Below, one piece after another: positions 8,099-19,600 of a stretch of DNA of 64,000 nt. A model generated the notes under the pieces. The model had not been told where the DNA came from and made no database searches. It saw nothing but the letters and a program-made list of their open reading frames with translations. Both the position numbers and the translations under genes were made by a program. Source of the stretch: an uncultured Bacteroidales bacterium (GTDB lineage Bacteria > Bacteroidota > Bacteroidia > Bacteroidales > Bacteroidaceae); the NCBI GenBank assembly GCA_902800305.1, contig CADCDP010000003.1, positions 62,001 through 126,000 of the forward strand. Direction: 5' to 3'. The stretch's first letter is position 1. Each line of letters opens with the position of its first letter.

Positions 8099-8168
8099 CA
8101 CTGAAATAGGGAAGTCATCAGGCCTTCACAGCTCCGACCATTTTTTTCCGTGAGGGCACTTCAGATGC

Positions 8169-8258
8169 CTTTCAAACACAAGTAGGATTTATACAAATAC
8201 TTCTTAAATTTGTACAAATCCTACTTGTATTTGTGTAAATCCTTCTTATATTTGAAAG
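8169..8258. repeat. Dispersed palindromic element B, copy 1
   Basis: An intergenic element of about 90 bp with nested inverted arms: outer CTTTCAAA (8169-8176) with TTTGAAAG (8251-8258), inner 8182-8198 with 8208-8224. It is made of three related units of about 22 nt built around TTTGTACAAATCC. A second copy lies at 24820-24913, and both are followed by GTCGTGACGGGC. The outer arms differ between copies by a paired change that keeps the stem (CTTTC/GAAAG here, CTTAC/GTAAG there). Confidence 0.8.
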
Positions 8259-8496
8259 TCGTGACGGGCGTATGGTAAACGGGGATACGAGCGTAAGGCA
8301 AAAGGAGATACGGGCATAAAACAAAGATTGACGTTTAGATTGAAGGGTATTGACGTTTAAATAAAAACACTCTATTTCTATCTTTCACGTCAATCTTTGT
8401 CAATTCAATCGTCAATCTGCATCAATATGATGATATAAACTATTTTTAAAAAACCAAAATTACAGAAGGAATACGATATAATTGGAAGATTTTAGC
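8259..8496. other. Non-coding stretch with TTGACG-type inverted repeats
   Basis: No gene was found here. ACAAAGATTGACG (8321-8333) is exactly the reverse complement of CGTCAATCTTTGT (8388-8400), and partial copies of TTGACGTTTA and GTCAAT lie between and after them. The pair could form a long-loop hairpin or be a regulator site for the AraC gene that follows. Confidence 0.5.
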
Positions 8497-8504
8497 TAAC
8501 TTTG
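8497..8504 (+). promoter_or_regulatory. -7 element (TAACTTTG) for the AraC-family gene
   Basis: TAnnTTTG lies 38 nt before the ATG at 8542. No good TTTG was found 19-20 nt upstream, which would suit an activator-dependent promoter. Confidence 0.5.
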
Positions 8505-8541
8505 CATGAGTTTTATGGTAAATGTTAATTGAAACAGACAA

Positions 8542-9663
8542 ATGTTTGGACAAATACCTTTCAAGGTGATACTGCTATTCATGCTCTACGCCGTGGGGGC
8601 GGCGACGGCTCTCATCGCATGCATCTACCTGCTGATACGACGAGGAAATGCCTTTGCTCCAGACGTGACGTCGCCTGTGCGACTGCGTAGGTGGACGGCT
8701 GCTTTCTTTGCCTCGTTGGCTCTGGGTCACGTGTGGTATATGCCTACGGTCGTGTGTACTTCGGACGATACTATCATGTTGGGCAATCTTGTGGGCGGAC
8801 TGCTTGACTGCATGATTGCCATTCCCCTGGCGATGGTGGTGTTATTATGTTTGCTGCAGGATCGCCGACGCCCACTGTGGCTTGCGTGGGCGATGGCAGC
8901 GCCACTCGTCGCAGGAATGGTGGTGAGCATCATCAACCGTAACTATGACCTGTTTCCAGCAATGCACATCTACCTGCTACTGTTGGGCATTGGACTTGTG
9001 ATTTATATGGTACATGCCGTCAGGCAGTACGGACACTGGTTGCGCGACAACTATGCCGACCTGGAGCACAAGGAGGTGTGGCAGAGCTTCGTAGTGCTTG
9101 CCGTCATCCTGCTGGTGTTCGGCATTTACGTATATGGCTTTGGATGGCCTGCTTACGAATATATCATTCAAGTGTGTGGCATTGTGTTTATATGCTACCT
9201 TTTGTGGCGTGTGGAAACGCTCAGCGACTTGAGCATCTCCCAGCCTTTGTTCCTGTCTGTAGAAAAGGAGAGAATCACCACAGAGGAGATGGAGGACGAC
9301 AGTCTTTCCGAAGTCTCTCTTGATGACATCGGGCCATTGCTACAGCAGTGCTGCATCGACACACAGCTCTACCTGCAGCACGACTTGACCATCACCCAGC
9401 TTGCCAAGGCCATTGGCAGCAACCGCACCTATCTCAGCCAGTATTTCGCCCATCAGGACACGACCTACAATGCCTATATCAACAATCTGCGAATCAATCA
9501 TTTCGTTCATCTCTATCGCGAGGCTATCGCTGCCCAACGTTCCGTCTTAGTCAAGCAACTGGCCAACGACAGTGGCTACCGCAGCTACAGCACCTTCAGC
9601 CTCGCTTTCAAACAGCGCATGGGACAGTCTGTGACAGCCTGGATGCACGACTCAGCCGAGTAG
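8542..9663 (+). CDS. Membrane-anchored AraC-family transcriptional regulator
   Basis: A 373-residue protein with about seven hydrophobic helices in residues 8-230, then a linker and a C-terminal AraC/XylS DNA-binding domain (about 270-373). The domain has two helix-turn-helix units: LTITQLAKAIGSNRTYLSQYF and VKQLANDSGYRSYSTFSLAFKQRMG. This 7TM-plus-AraC layout is common in Bacteroidetes and suggests a sensor that acts from the membrane. The signal and targets are unknown. The next gene encodes a small membrane protein 64 nt downstream, and the giant secreted protein gene follows; regulation of either is possible but not shown by the sequence. Confidence 0.88.
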   Translation: MFGQIPFKVILLFMLYAVGAATALIACIYLLIRRGNAFAPDVTSPVRLRRWTAAFFASLALGHVWYMPTVVCTSDDTIMLGNLVGGLLDCMIAIPLAMVVLLCLLQDRRRPLWLAWAMAAPLVAGMVVSIINRNYDLFPAMHIYLLLLGIGLVIYMVHAVRQYGHWLRDNYADLEHKEVWQSFVVLAVILLVFGIYVYGFGWPAYEYIIQVCGIVFICYLLWRVETLSDLSISQPLFLSVEKERITTEEMEDDSLSEVSLDDIGPLLQQCCIDTQLYLQHDLTITQLAKAIGSNRTYLSQYFAHQDTTYNAYINNLRINHFVHLYREAIAAQRSVLVKQLANDSGYRSYSTFSLAFKQRMGQSVTAWMHDSAE

Positions 9664-9727
9664 AATGAGAGGATGAACAACCGCATAACCGTACAACCGC
9701 ATTACCGAATTACCGAAATATACATAT

Positions 9728-10291
9728 ATGCAGACAAGATTCAAGAAGAACGCAAAGATTTTTGACATTGGCATTACCGCTGTGGCCGGTATGGTCTCGG
9801 TGGGTGTAATGCTTTATGCTATTGGCCACTTCGGCTTGCAGGAGGCATGGCCCGAACTGGTGCTCGACCTGTTTTACATCGCCTGTCTGGTGATGATTGG
9901 GATGTATTTCTTTAACCGTCTTGACACCCATCGGTTCAACTATTGGTGTTCCATCTCGGTGGGCATGACGGTGTTGCTGCGCGACATCCTCTTTCCGCCA
10001 CCCTTAGCCTATTACTCTTTACATTTAGTCTGCATCACGTTGTCGGTGCTACTGCTCTGCACACTCACCTTTTTCTATGCGCGAAAGAACTGGCAGAGCT
10101 ACACCAAGCGCAACCTGTGGACCATCTGCATCATCGACATGGTCATTGCCTCACTGTACAATTACGACATCTATCTGGAACCCATCAACGAATACACCAC
10201 CTATATGTTGACCGAAATCTGGATACGCCCCACCATCACCTATGGGCTGGTGGCCTGTTTCGTCACGGAAACTAAAATAACAACAAAATAG
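9728..10291 (+). CDS. Unrecognised small polytopic membrane protein
   Basis: A 187-residue protein with about five to six hydrophobic segments (near residues 12-32, 42-60, 73-90, 97-117, 134-150 and 165-180). It has a positively charged start (MQTRFKKNAK) and no enzyme motif that I recognise. Its helix spacing loosely recalls the sensor half of the AraC gene just upstream, but without a DNA-binding domain; it could be a detached partner of that regulator. It is followed by a strong terminator. Confidence 0.6.
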   Translation: MQTRFKKNAKIFDIGITAVAGMVSVGVMLYAIGHFGLQEAWPELVLDLFYIACLVMIGMYFFNRLDTHRFNYWCSISVGMTVLLRDILFPPPLAYYSLHLVCITLSVLLLCTLTFFYARKNWQSYTKRNLWTICIIDMVIASLYNYDIYLEPINEYTTYMLTEIWIRPTITYGLVACFVTETKITTK

Positions 10292-10321
10292 TTATACAAT
10301 AAATACCCCAAGCTACATTTT

Positions 10322-10367
10322 CCGCCGAGTCAACCTACAAAAAGAGGTGCTCGGCGGTTTGTTTTTT
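10322..10367 (+). terminator. Rho-independent terminator after the small membrane protein gene
   Basis: CCGCCGAG (10322-10329) pairs with CTCGGCGG (10350-10357), and ACCT/AGGT can extend the stem inside. TTTGTTTTTTG follows. Confidence 0.82.
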
Positions 10368-10408
10368 GTAACATGAGGGCTGCGGGATTTGCAAATTGGG
10401 AGTCGGAC

Positions 10409-10446
10409 TTTCAAAATTCACAAAAACAGTTTCAAAATTCACAAAA
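10409..10446. repeat. Two direct copies of a 17-bp sequence upstream of the giant gene
   Basis: TTTCAAAATTCACAAAA occurs at 10409-10425 and again, unchanged, at 10430-10446, a period of 21 bp or about two helical turns. It lies 25-62 nt upstream of a weak promoter-like TTGT-N19-CAACTTTG (10471-10501), where an activator such as the AraC protein might bind. Confidence 0.55.
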
Positions 10447-10545
10447 GTTAATTTGTAAGGCACTTTGGGCTTGTTTTTTAAGAAAATTTTGCTCAACTTT
10501 GCAAAACCAAAAATACCAAAACGTGAAAACGCCAAAACTCAAATA

Positions 10546-10650
10546 AAGTTTAAAGTTTAGAGTTTAAAGTTTAAAGACCATGCGGCTCGTTTCCAAACAC
10601 CGCGTCAGCCTTCTTTAAACTTTAAACTGTAACCTTTAAACTTTACAAAA
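10546..10650. repeat. Dispersed palindromic element A, copy 1
   Basis: A roughly 105-bp imperfect palindrome. The arms are built from AAAGTTTAAA units and the core includes CATGCGGCTCGTTT and CAAACACCGCGTCAGCC. A nearly identical copy is at 60507-60616 and a half copy at 42221-42261. It ends 22 nt before the ATG of the 4047-codon gene, so it must lie in that gene's leader if the promoter at 10471-10501 is used. Confidence 0.85.
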
Positions 10651-10672
10651 ACTCTTATTTAAATTAATTATC

Positions 10673-13600
10673 ATGGAAAAAAACTCAAACATTCTGCGAG
10701 GGCAGCCGTGGCTGATGCTACTGGCGCTCTTCGTCTGGCTACTGCCTCAACAGGCGGCGGCAGAACTTACGTATGAGGATGACCCCGACAACTACGCAGT
10801 AGAACTGGGTGGCTCGAATGTCATCTATTTCACGGCTCCGTGTTATGACACGAGAGGTGCCGACACGTGGATTCAAGAGGGCAACCTCCGGGTCTCGGTA
10901 GATGGTGCTGATCCAGTGACCATCTTCACATGGAAGTCTGAAAAGAACATCGACAACGACAACACCACGTTGAAAGTGAACTTCAGTACCAATGCCGACG
11001 GTTTCTTCGACATTACGCTGGGTAATTCGAGAAACACTTTCCGTCTGACGAAGAACAACGGCGGAGAGCAATCCGTGGTGCGCAACAGCGACGGCAAGAC
11101 CTTCGGGTTCAGTGCTGAGTGGATGGTGCCCTACAACCTGTTAGGCAAGAAACTGACATTCAGCTGGGATGTTACTCGTAACGGTAACTCTGCCACCGTT
11201 CTAGAAAGGGCGGTGCCGGGCCTCGCGACGAAGGAAATCAACATGCCTGCGGCCAGTGCCAAGCTGGAGCCTTTCGTCTCGCTACCCATGCTGAGCGCCA
11301 ACAACCCGGGCAAGCTGGAGATTCCCTGGTTTCTGGCTTCCGACAGCATTGTCAGTGCCTACTACGAGTACACGGACGATGCCGGCAAACACCATGAAGA
11401 TAAGATTGAGAATGTGAAGAGCGGTACTATCCTGCTGGATGCCGGTGTGCCCTACCGTAACTTCCGCGTCGTTTGCAGCTACAAGGAGGCGAGCGACAAG
11501 GGGTCTTACCTCATAGAGAACCAGGGGTCTGCGGTGCAGAACATCCCCCTGATTCACACCCCCATCGGACTGTCCACCCGTCAATTAGACGGCCAGGACC
11601 TGAAGGTGGAAGTGAAGTGGAACGTAGCCTATCCAGACGATGAGGACCTGACACCCACCGACTTCTTCGAGGTGCAGCGTTCGATTACCGGTGAGGAGAA
11701 GGACTTCGTCACCATACAACAGTTGCCTTACATCTCTGTCAGCAAACAGTCAACCTATACCTTCGTTGACAACACGCTGATGGATGACATCACGCCTGAC
11801 ATGCTGGTGAATGGCGGTACCTTAGACAAGCTGACCTACCGTGTGCGCCGCACCATCACCAAAGACTGGAACTGGGCCAAGAACAGTTGCTTCTCGAGCG
11901 TCAGGAGCGTTGTCGACAACCTGCACCTGCTGCGCATTGCCAACTACTCGGCTAAATGGGAGGACGAGCGGGCCTACACCGTCCGCGTGTCGTGGAACTA
12001 TGCCGACGAGCACGGCGCCGTATGGGACGACCGTGCCCAAATGGTGCTGCGCGTAGTCATGAAGAACCGCGACGGCCAGCCTGTGGATACCCTGGTCTAT
12101 ACGCTGGACCAGAACGACCGCGCACAGCGCTACAAGATTGTGAGCCTCTCGCGCTCGTGCGTGACGTACGATATAGATATGTATGTGGAGCGGGGTGAGT
12201 CGCCTCTGAACTTCTTGGAACAGACGGAGGACTATTTCTTCCCCATCCACAATGCAGCCGACTGGAACACCTTCCGCCAGAAGGTGAAGGATGCCGGTGG
12301 CCAGTACGATGTGAACGCCCGCCTCTATGCCGACATCAGCTTGAATAGTAAGGACAATATTGTAGGCAACACAGGCAATTATCCTTATCGAGGCCTCTTC
12401 GACGGCAACGGCCACACGATAACCCTCAATATTTCAGATGATGCCGCGCGCACGGCACTCTTCTCTCACGTGACCAACGCCACCTTCCGCGACCTGCACA
12501 CAGCGGGTACTGTTACATCGTCGCAGAAATTTATTAGCGGTTTGATTGGTAGCATAGATGCCAATGCCCATGTCACGATAGAGAACTGCCGCTCATCGGT
12601 GACGCTCAACAGCAGTGTGAGTGGCGACGGCACCAACGGTGGTTTCGTTGCTGTGATTGAGGCAGAAACCAGCAGTGTTGCGTTCCGCAACTGTAAGTTC
12701 GACGGTAGCTTTGAGGGTGCTAACTGCAGCCACAACGGCGGCTACGTGGGCTGGGCTAACGGACCTGTTACCATCGAAAACTGTCTTTTCGCCCCTGCAA
12801 GCATTAACACCAAACCCGAAGGCAGCGAAACATGGAAACGTGGCGGTGGCACCTTGACACTCGTCAACAGCTATGCCACCCGTGATTTCACAGCATTGGT
12901 CGTCATCCGTACTGCCAATGACTGGACTTCATTCAGGGATATGGTGAAGAACGCCAAGGGTCAGTATGATGTGAATGCCATTCTCGCGGCCGACGTTAAT
13001 GCCGGTACCATCATGGTCGGCTGGGAAACAGAAAACTACTATCGCGGCACTTTCGACGGCAACGGCCATACGCTGACTTTCAGCGTAAATGACCATGGCG
13101 CAGAATGTCTTGCTCCCTTCAGATATGTAGGCAATGCCACTATCCGCAACCTGCACACGGCAGGCACCATTAATAACAACCATAAGTTTACAGGCGGTCT
13201 CATTGGCCAAGTTCTTGCAGGAAGTACTGTCAACATTGAGAACTGCCATTCGTCGATGACCCTTAACAGCGGTGTGAATGGTGATGCTACTAACGGTGGT
13301 TTCATAGGCGTTATACAAGCCACCAATTCCAAAGCCAGATTCACCAACTGTAAGTTTGATGGCAGCTTTGAGGGTACCAATTGCCACTCGAACGGTGGCT
13401 TCGTGGGCTGGTCCGACAGTCCTGTCACTATTGTGGACTGCCTCTTCATGCCCAACAAAGTCACTACCAATCCCGAAAGCAGTGAGACATGGGCACGCGG
13501 CGGAAACTGCACGACTACGAACAGCTATGCCACCAAGGAGTTCATCCACGTCATCAACAACACCAGCGACTGGGAAGAGTTCAGAAATGCGGTCGCCAGA

Positions 13601-16600
13601 CGTGGCAGTCATAGCGTCAATGCTATTCTGAATGCAGACATCAAAGCAGGTACTTCCATATTGGACTTCAAGGGTATGTTCGATGGCAACGCTCATACCA
13701 TCGAGATGAGTTGCACCATGTTCAATTCTGCCAATGGCTACACCATCAAGAATCTGCACGTCACAGGCGCTTACGGTGGCGACCAGCACGTAGCAGGACT
13801 TGTAGGCTCAAGTTGGAACGCTAATATCCAGAACTGCTGGGTATCGACCTCTATCCATTGTAACACAACCCATGCCGGCGGCTTCATTGGCCATGCACAC
13901 GATTTACCGCACACCATCAACAACTGTCTGTTCGACGGTGCCATTAGCGCTAAAAACGATGGAAAGGTTGATGGAACATCCTACGTCGGAGCATTCATCG
14001 GCTGGGGAGGCGGTGCAGATAACTACGTAACCAATTGTTTGGAAGACGGAAATTATTTCTACGTGGATCACGCTGGATTCTGCTATAAAGGAAGTGGCGA
14101 TGCATGGGGTAATACCGGTAACAGCAAAAATAACTACACCTACAAAGGTGTAAGCTGGAACGAAGTCAATTACGCTGGCATCAACCATAGCAATCCGCAG
14201 AAAGTGGTCGATAAACTGGGCGCTGACAACTGGTATGTGAGTGGCGAAAACGCTCTGCCAAAGATGAGCAGACGCGAATTGTGGAACAACGTAGGCTCCC
14301 TGTCAGCCAGCGATCTGGCCAAGAATCTGGGCAGTGGATGGAAGGTGGATGGCAACAAGGCGGTACCTGTGATGGGCAGTAGCTCGATTGGCGCCACTGA
14401 GGAAGAACTGGAACAGTACTTCACTTTCGGCTGGACGAAGGAGAACAACAAGCTGGTGCCCGCCACCACGACGGTTGAGGAACCCGTTTACGCCGAAGTC
14501 ACAAAGCCGACGCTTCCCAACTTCTACCACAAGAACACGGGTACAATAGACAAGACACTGGTGACGACGACGCGCCAGAGCAGCGTGCTGCTGGCCTGGA
14601 ACACCGACGGCAACCCCATCGACTACTTCACCGTGATGCGCCGCGTGAAGGGTCAGGGCGACGATGCTTGGAAAGAGATTGCCACCTTCTTGGATGATAT
14701 GAGCTATGAGGACACCAGCGTGTCGCCTCTGGCTACCTACGAATACAAGGTGCTCGGCGTGAACGACTGCGAGGGCATCAGTACCACTGAGACCGAGGTG
14801 AAGCCGGGCGAGTGCAAGCACACGGGCCGTGTCGATGGCTATGTGCGCTTCAACGACGGCACCAGTGCTGCTGGCATTCAGGTGGACATCAACTATAAAG
14901 GTAAAAAGGTGATGAGCGTCTTCACTGACGATAGCGGTCACTTCGTGGCCGACGAACTGTCGTACCAGGGCGGTACGAGCGTCACTTACGATGTGAGTGC
15001 CGTGGGCAAGAACGGCGAAGATTTCTCGCCAAAGGGCTTCAGCGTAACCTTCGATGCCCATAGCAACGACGAGACGCTGCGCGAAATCTCCATCCTGAAC
15101 GGCAAGCGCTTCTCGGGCTACGTGATGTACGACGGCACGAGCATCCCCGTGAAGGGTGCCAACTTCAAGGTGAACGGCAAGATGGTCTATAACACGAAGG
15201 GCAAGCTCTTAGAGACGGAGTACGACGGCTCGTTCTCCTTCCGCGTGCTGCCCGGCAACGACACCATCCAGGTGGTGATGGACGGCCACAACTTTACTAA
15301 TGACGGCTACTTCAAGGGCGCCACTGGCCACAACTTCACCGACGATGTGGCTGGCATCTACTTCTACGACGCTACGAAGGTGAAGCTGACGGGCCGCGTG
15401 GTGGGCGGCGATGAGCAGGGAAAGAAGCCTTTGGGCAACAACCTCTCCATCAACAACCTGGGCGACTCGCTGACGATGGTGCTCACCCTGGAGGGCGACA
15501 ACACGTCGTGGTTAGTCTATGACAACCTGAACCCGAACAAGACCCAACGTGAGGAGGTGGTGCGCCACCAGCGCAACGGCAACAAGCACTATACCGAGGT
15601 GAAGACCGAGCGCAAGCGCATGGTGGTATGGCCCGACCCGACGACGGGTGAGTATGAGCTGACGCTGCCACCTGTGCGCTGGAAGGTGCAGCAGGTGTAT
15701 TGCACAGGCTATCCCACGCTGTTCCAAGAGGGACAGGTGAGCGAGGTCGTGGACCTGACCAACTGCCTCACCCCGAAGGACACCACCTATGTGGGCAGCT
15801 ACAAGGACGTTGACACCATTACGGTGAAAGACCCCAAGCTGACTTACAACGCCATCTACAACCGCATCTACCGTGCACCGGTGGAGGTGACCTACAAGCA
15901 GTTGGGCTACGACAATTTCGACTATTTCGGCGACAAGAACTACTACGCTACCCAACTGACGGGCGAGACGGTGGAGGTGCCGCTGGCATATCAGAAGACG
16001 GAGGGATATACAGCCTATGAAAACCCATTTGACCAATACACCCATACTCCGACCCTGACACCGCAAGATGCAATCCATACGGCGTTCTTCTCCGAAGAGT
16101 ATGATAAGCTGTTCGATGGCAAACCAAGCACCAAGTGGTGTTCAACTTCCGGCTCTGATGGGTGGTGGGTCACTTTCAAGGTCAACCAACTCGTCAGCCT
16201 CAAAACGCTCCACCTGACCACAGGCAATGACACAAAGACTTACAGTGAACGCAACCCCAAGGCCATGCGCCTGTTAGGACGTGCCACAGAAAGCGATGAA
16301 TGGAAAGTGTTGATGGAAACAGCCGATGCCGGCATGGGTGCTGAAAATCTCAAAACGTACGATTTTGATGTTCCCAACCACAGTTTCTGCCAGTTCTTCC
16401 GCCTGGAAATCTCCAGTGTCTCGAATGGTAATATACTTCAGTTGGGCGAACTGTCGCTGACCTGTCGCGGCAACGCTGACTCCGACCCCGCTGACGACCA
16501 CGACCCAGATCCTATTCTTGCCGGCCAAGCCACCTACACCTTCGGCCATCCCGTGTTCAGCATTGATCGCAAATATACCATCGAGTTGCAGGTGGGCGAG

Positions 16601-19600
16601 AACTATCTTTACAACAACGACCCAGCCGGGAAGGTTGACATCGTCCGACTGGGCGGCGGCATGGCCATGATGCAGAATGGCATGAAGCCTGGTTCATACG
16701 ATGAACCGGTGATGATCGACAGCCTCGGACGGGCACGCTTCACCGTACAGGCCAGCCAGACCACCAACATGAAAAAATCGCTGAAGACGGTGACCTTCAC
16801 CGTGATGCGCGACGGAACCTTCCTTGAGGCTAAGCCCCTGCAGGGCTATGTGCTCAATATGTTCCCCGTTGGCGAGAGCACAGAACTTCTGACCGATGGT
16901 CAGCCTCTGCTGTTCGATATCCTGCGTGACCCGCCTGGATCCTACAGTTCGAACACGCTGGCCAAGGGCGCTACACTGAACTATTCGTACATGATGAACC
17001 TGACGCTGATGGCAGGTATCATGATTACCTACAAGGATGGTAAGAAACTGCAAACTTTGTCTGCCACCGTGGTGGCACCTCAAGGTTCAGGTACCGCTGT
17101 CGGTCCCATCAGTGCCGGAGAAACACAGGAGGGATCTATTGACCAATTTATTTACACAGCACAGGGCAGCAAGGCCTTCTCTTACACCATGGCCATCGGC
17201 AACAACATCAGCACCAGCGGCGACCCGTCGATGGTGGGTGCCGACGCCGACCTCTATATCGGTGCGGTGCAGAACGTTGTGGTGACGCCGATGTCCACCG
17301 TCCGCGCCGTGAACAAAAAGATGTTTGACGAGATAGCCGGCCGCCAGGGTGGCATCAACAAGGCATCTGAGATGACCAAGGACATCGACTATGGAACGGT
17401 GGTGAAGATTGCCGATGGCGTTGATGCCAAGGGTGACAGCATCTACCTGATACGCGACGTGGCACTGGGCTATGGTCCGAAGATTCAGTCGCAGTTCATC
17501 TACTCGCAGAAGCAAATCCTGACGCAGATTATCCCCAACAAGGCGAAGGAGATTGTCGATATGATGTTCTGTGGCACCAAGGACGAGGCGCAGGCGATAG
17601 CCGACAGGACTGGCAAGCCTGTCTATTGGTCGCTGCGCGAGCCTACCGACTCCATGTTTGCCGTGGTGAACACGCAGATTGACGGCCATGCCTACAACAC
17701 GACCATTGACAAGGCCAAGCCGGGCATCAACTACATGGTGGTGATACCTAATGGCACATCGCCGGATCAGTTCAACGATGAGGTGACAGAGAAGTACCAG
17801 ATCATCAAGGCCTGGACGGAGATGATAGCCCAGAACGAGTTTGAGAAACTGCAAGCCAGCGACCTGCTGACCAACTATGACATAGCTGGTGCTCAAGGCG
17901 TGAACTACAGCGAGACCTTCGACAGTAACTTCTCTAACTCATGGACGCACCACTTCCCCGTTGCCACCGAGGTTGACTACTTCGGCCCCGGCATCAGTTA
18001 TGCCACTTCGGCCTTCTCTATTGGTGCTACCATTGTGGGCAGTATCCTTGCTTCAATGGAAGAGATGAAATATTGGAAAAGCCCTGGAGTGGCTACCTCC
18101 AAGGTGGATATTAGCAAGGACGATGGATGGAATGCGTCGCTTGAATTCGCTGGCAAACTGAGCCAGTGGACCATTACCCCTGTGGCCTTATACCAGACGG
18201 TAGGTGCCAATTCTGAGGCTAAGGCGTTCAACCGTACGGAGAGCTTCACCATTGCCACCGACCCGATGAGCCGTCTGAGTGTGGATGTCTATCGCGTGAA
18301 GCCCCTGTATGAGTATGATAAGTCCGGGTCGTTAGTCCATAACATGATCAATCCACGGTATATCGCTAACGATTCCGTAGGTGTTACCAACATCTTTACG
18401 AACTACCAATTCGAGAAGATGACCGATTTGGTGACAGATTTCGTGGGTAAGGAGGCTCGCGAAGATGGCCTCACAGGACCACGCGGCTTCGTCTTCCGCA
18501 CCCGTGGCGGTGCTACCCAGAATCCGTGGGAAGACCAGCGCACGACGAAGTTCTATGAAACGGGTCGGGAACTTGATGCCCGCACGCTGAAGATTGTGAA
18601 CCCGAAGATTCGCTTAGACAAGCAGGATGTGAGTGGCGTGTCCATCAACGATGCAGCCCACTTCAAGGTGTATGTGAGCAACGAGAGCGAGAAGCCCGAG
18701 GCTACCGAGGGTCTGACCGTCCTGCAGTTGTTCTCCGTTGACCAGACTAACACCAACGGTGCGAAGATTAGCGTCAACGGACAGACACTGACCACTGGTG
18801 GCATGACCATATCGGTGGTGCCGGGCTCGGAAACGGAACTCGACATGGAGGTTCGTGCCGGCCAGGGTTTCGACTTCATGGGTCTGACCATCGGCGTGAT
18901 GTCGCCTACCGACGCTGTCAATACCAAGGAACTCGTCTCGTTCAATGTTCACTACCTGCATGAGGCAGGAGGCTTGGCCATTGCCGTGCCGGGTGACAAG
19001 TGGGTGCTGAACACCAATGCCCAGATGGATTCGAAACGCGGCTGGTACCTGCCTGTCACCATCAACGGCTTCGACCGTCACCAGCACAACTTCGACCATA
19101 TTGAGTTCCAGTACAAGGAGTCGCAGCGCGGCGATGACTCGTGGACGAACATCTGCTCGTTCTATGCAGACCCGACGCTGATGGCCAATGCCAACGGCGT
19201 TCGCAAGCTGATTCCTGAGAACGGTAACATCGTGACCGAGTTCTTCGGCGAAGGCTGGGTGATGGAGCGTACCTACGACCTGCGTGCCGTGCTGTTCTGC
19301 CGCAACGGTAATGACTTCCTGACCACATCGTCGAAGATCATCAGCGGTATCAAGGATACCCGTCGTCCGCAGCTGTTCGGCACACCAGAGCCGAAGAGCG
19401 GTCTGCTGGCCAGCGGCGACGACATCATCTTCAACTTCTCTGAGGATATTGAATATAATTATTTGAGCGCCATCACCAACTTCGAGGTGAAGGGCGAAAC
19501 GAACAACGACAACCTCTCTGAGATGGTGAGCGTGCAGTTTGCAGGCCAAGCTAGCATAGAGACGGAGGCCAAGCGCAACTTCAGCGGCAAGGACCTGACC

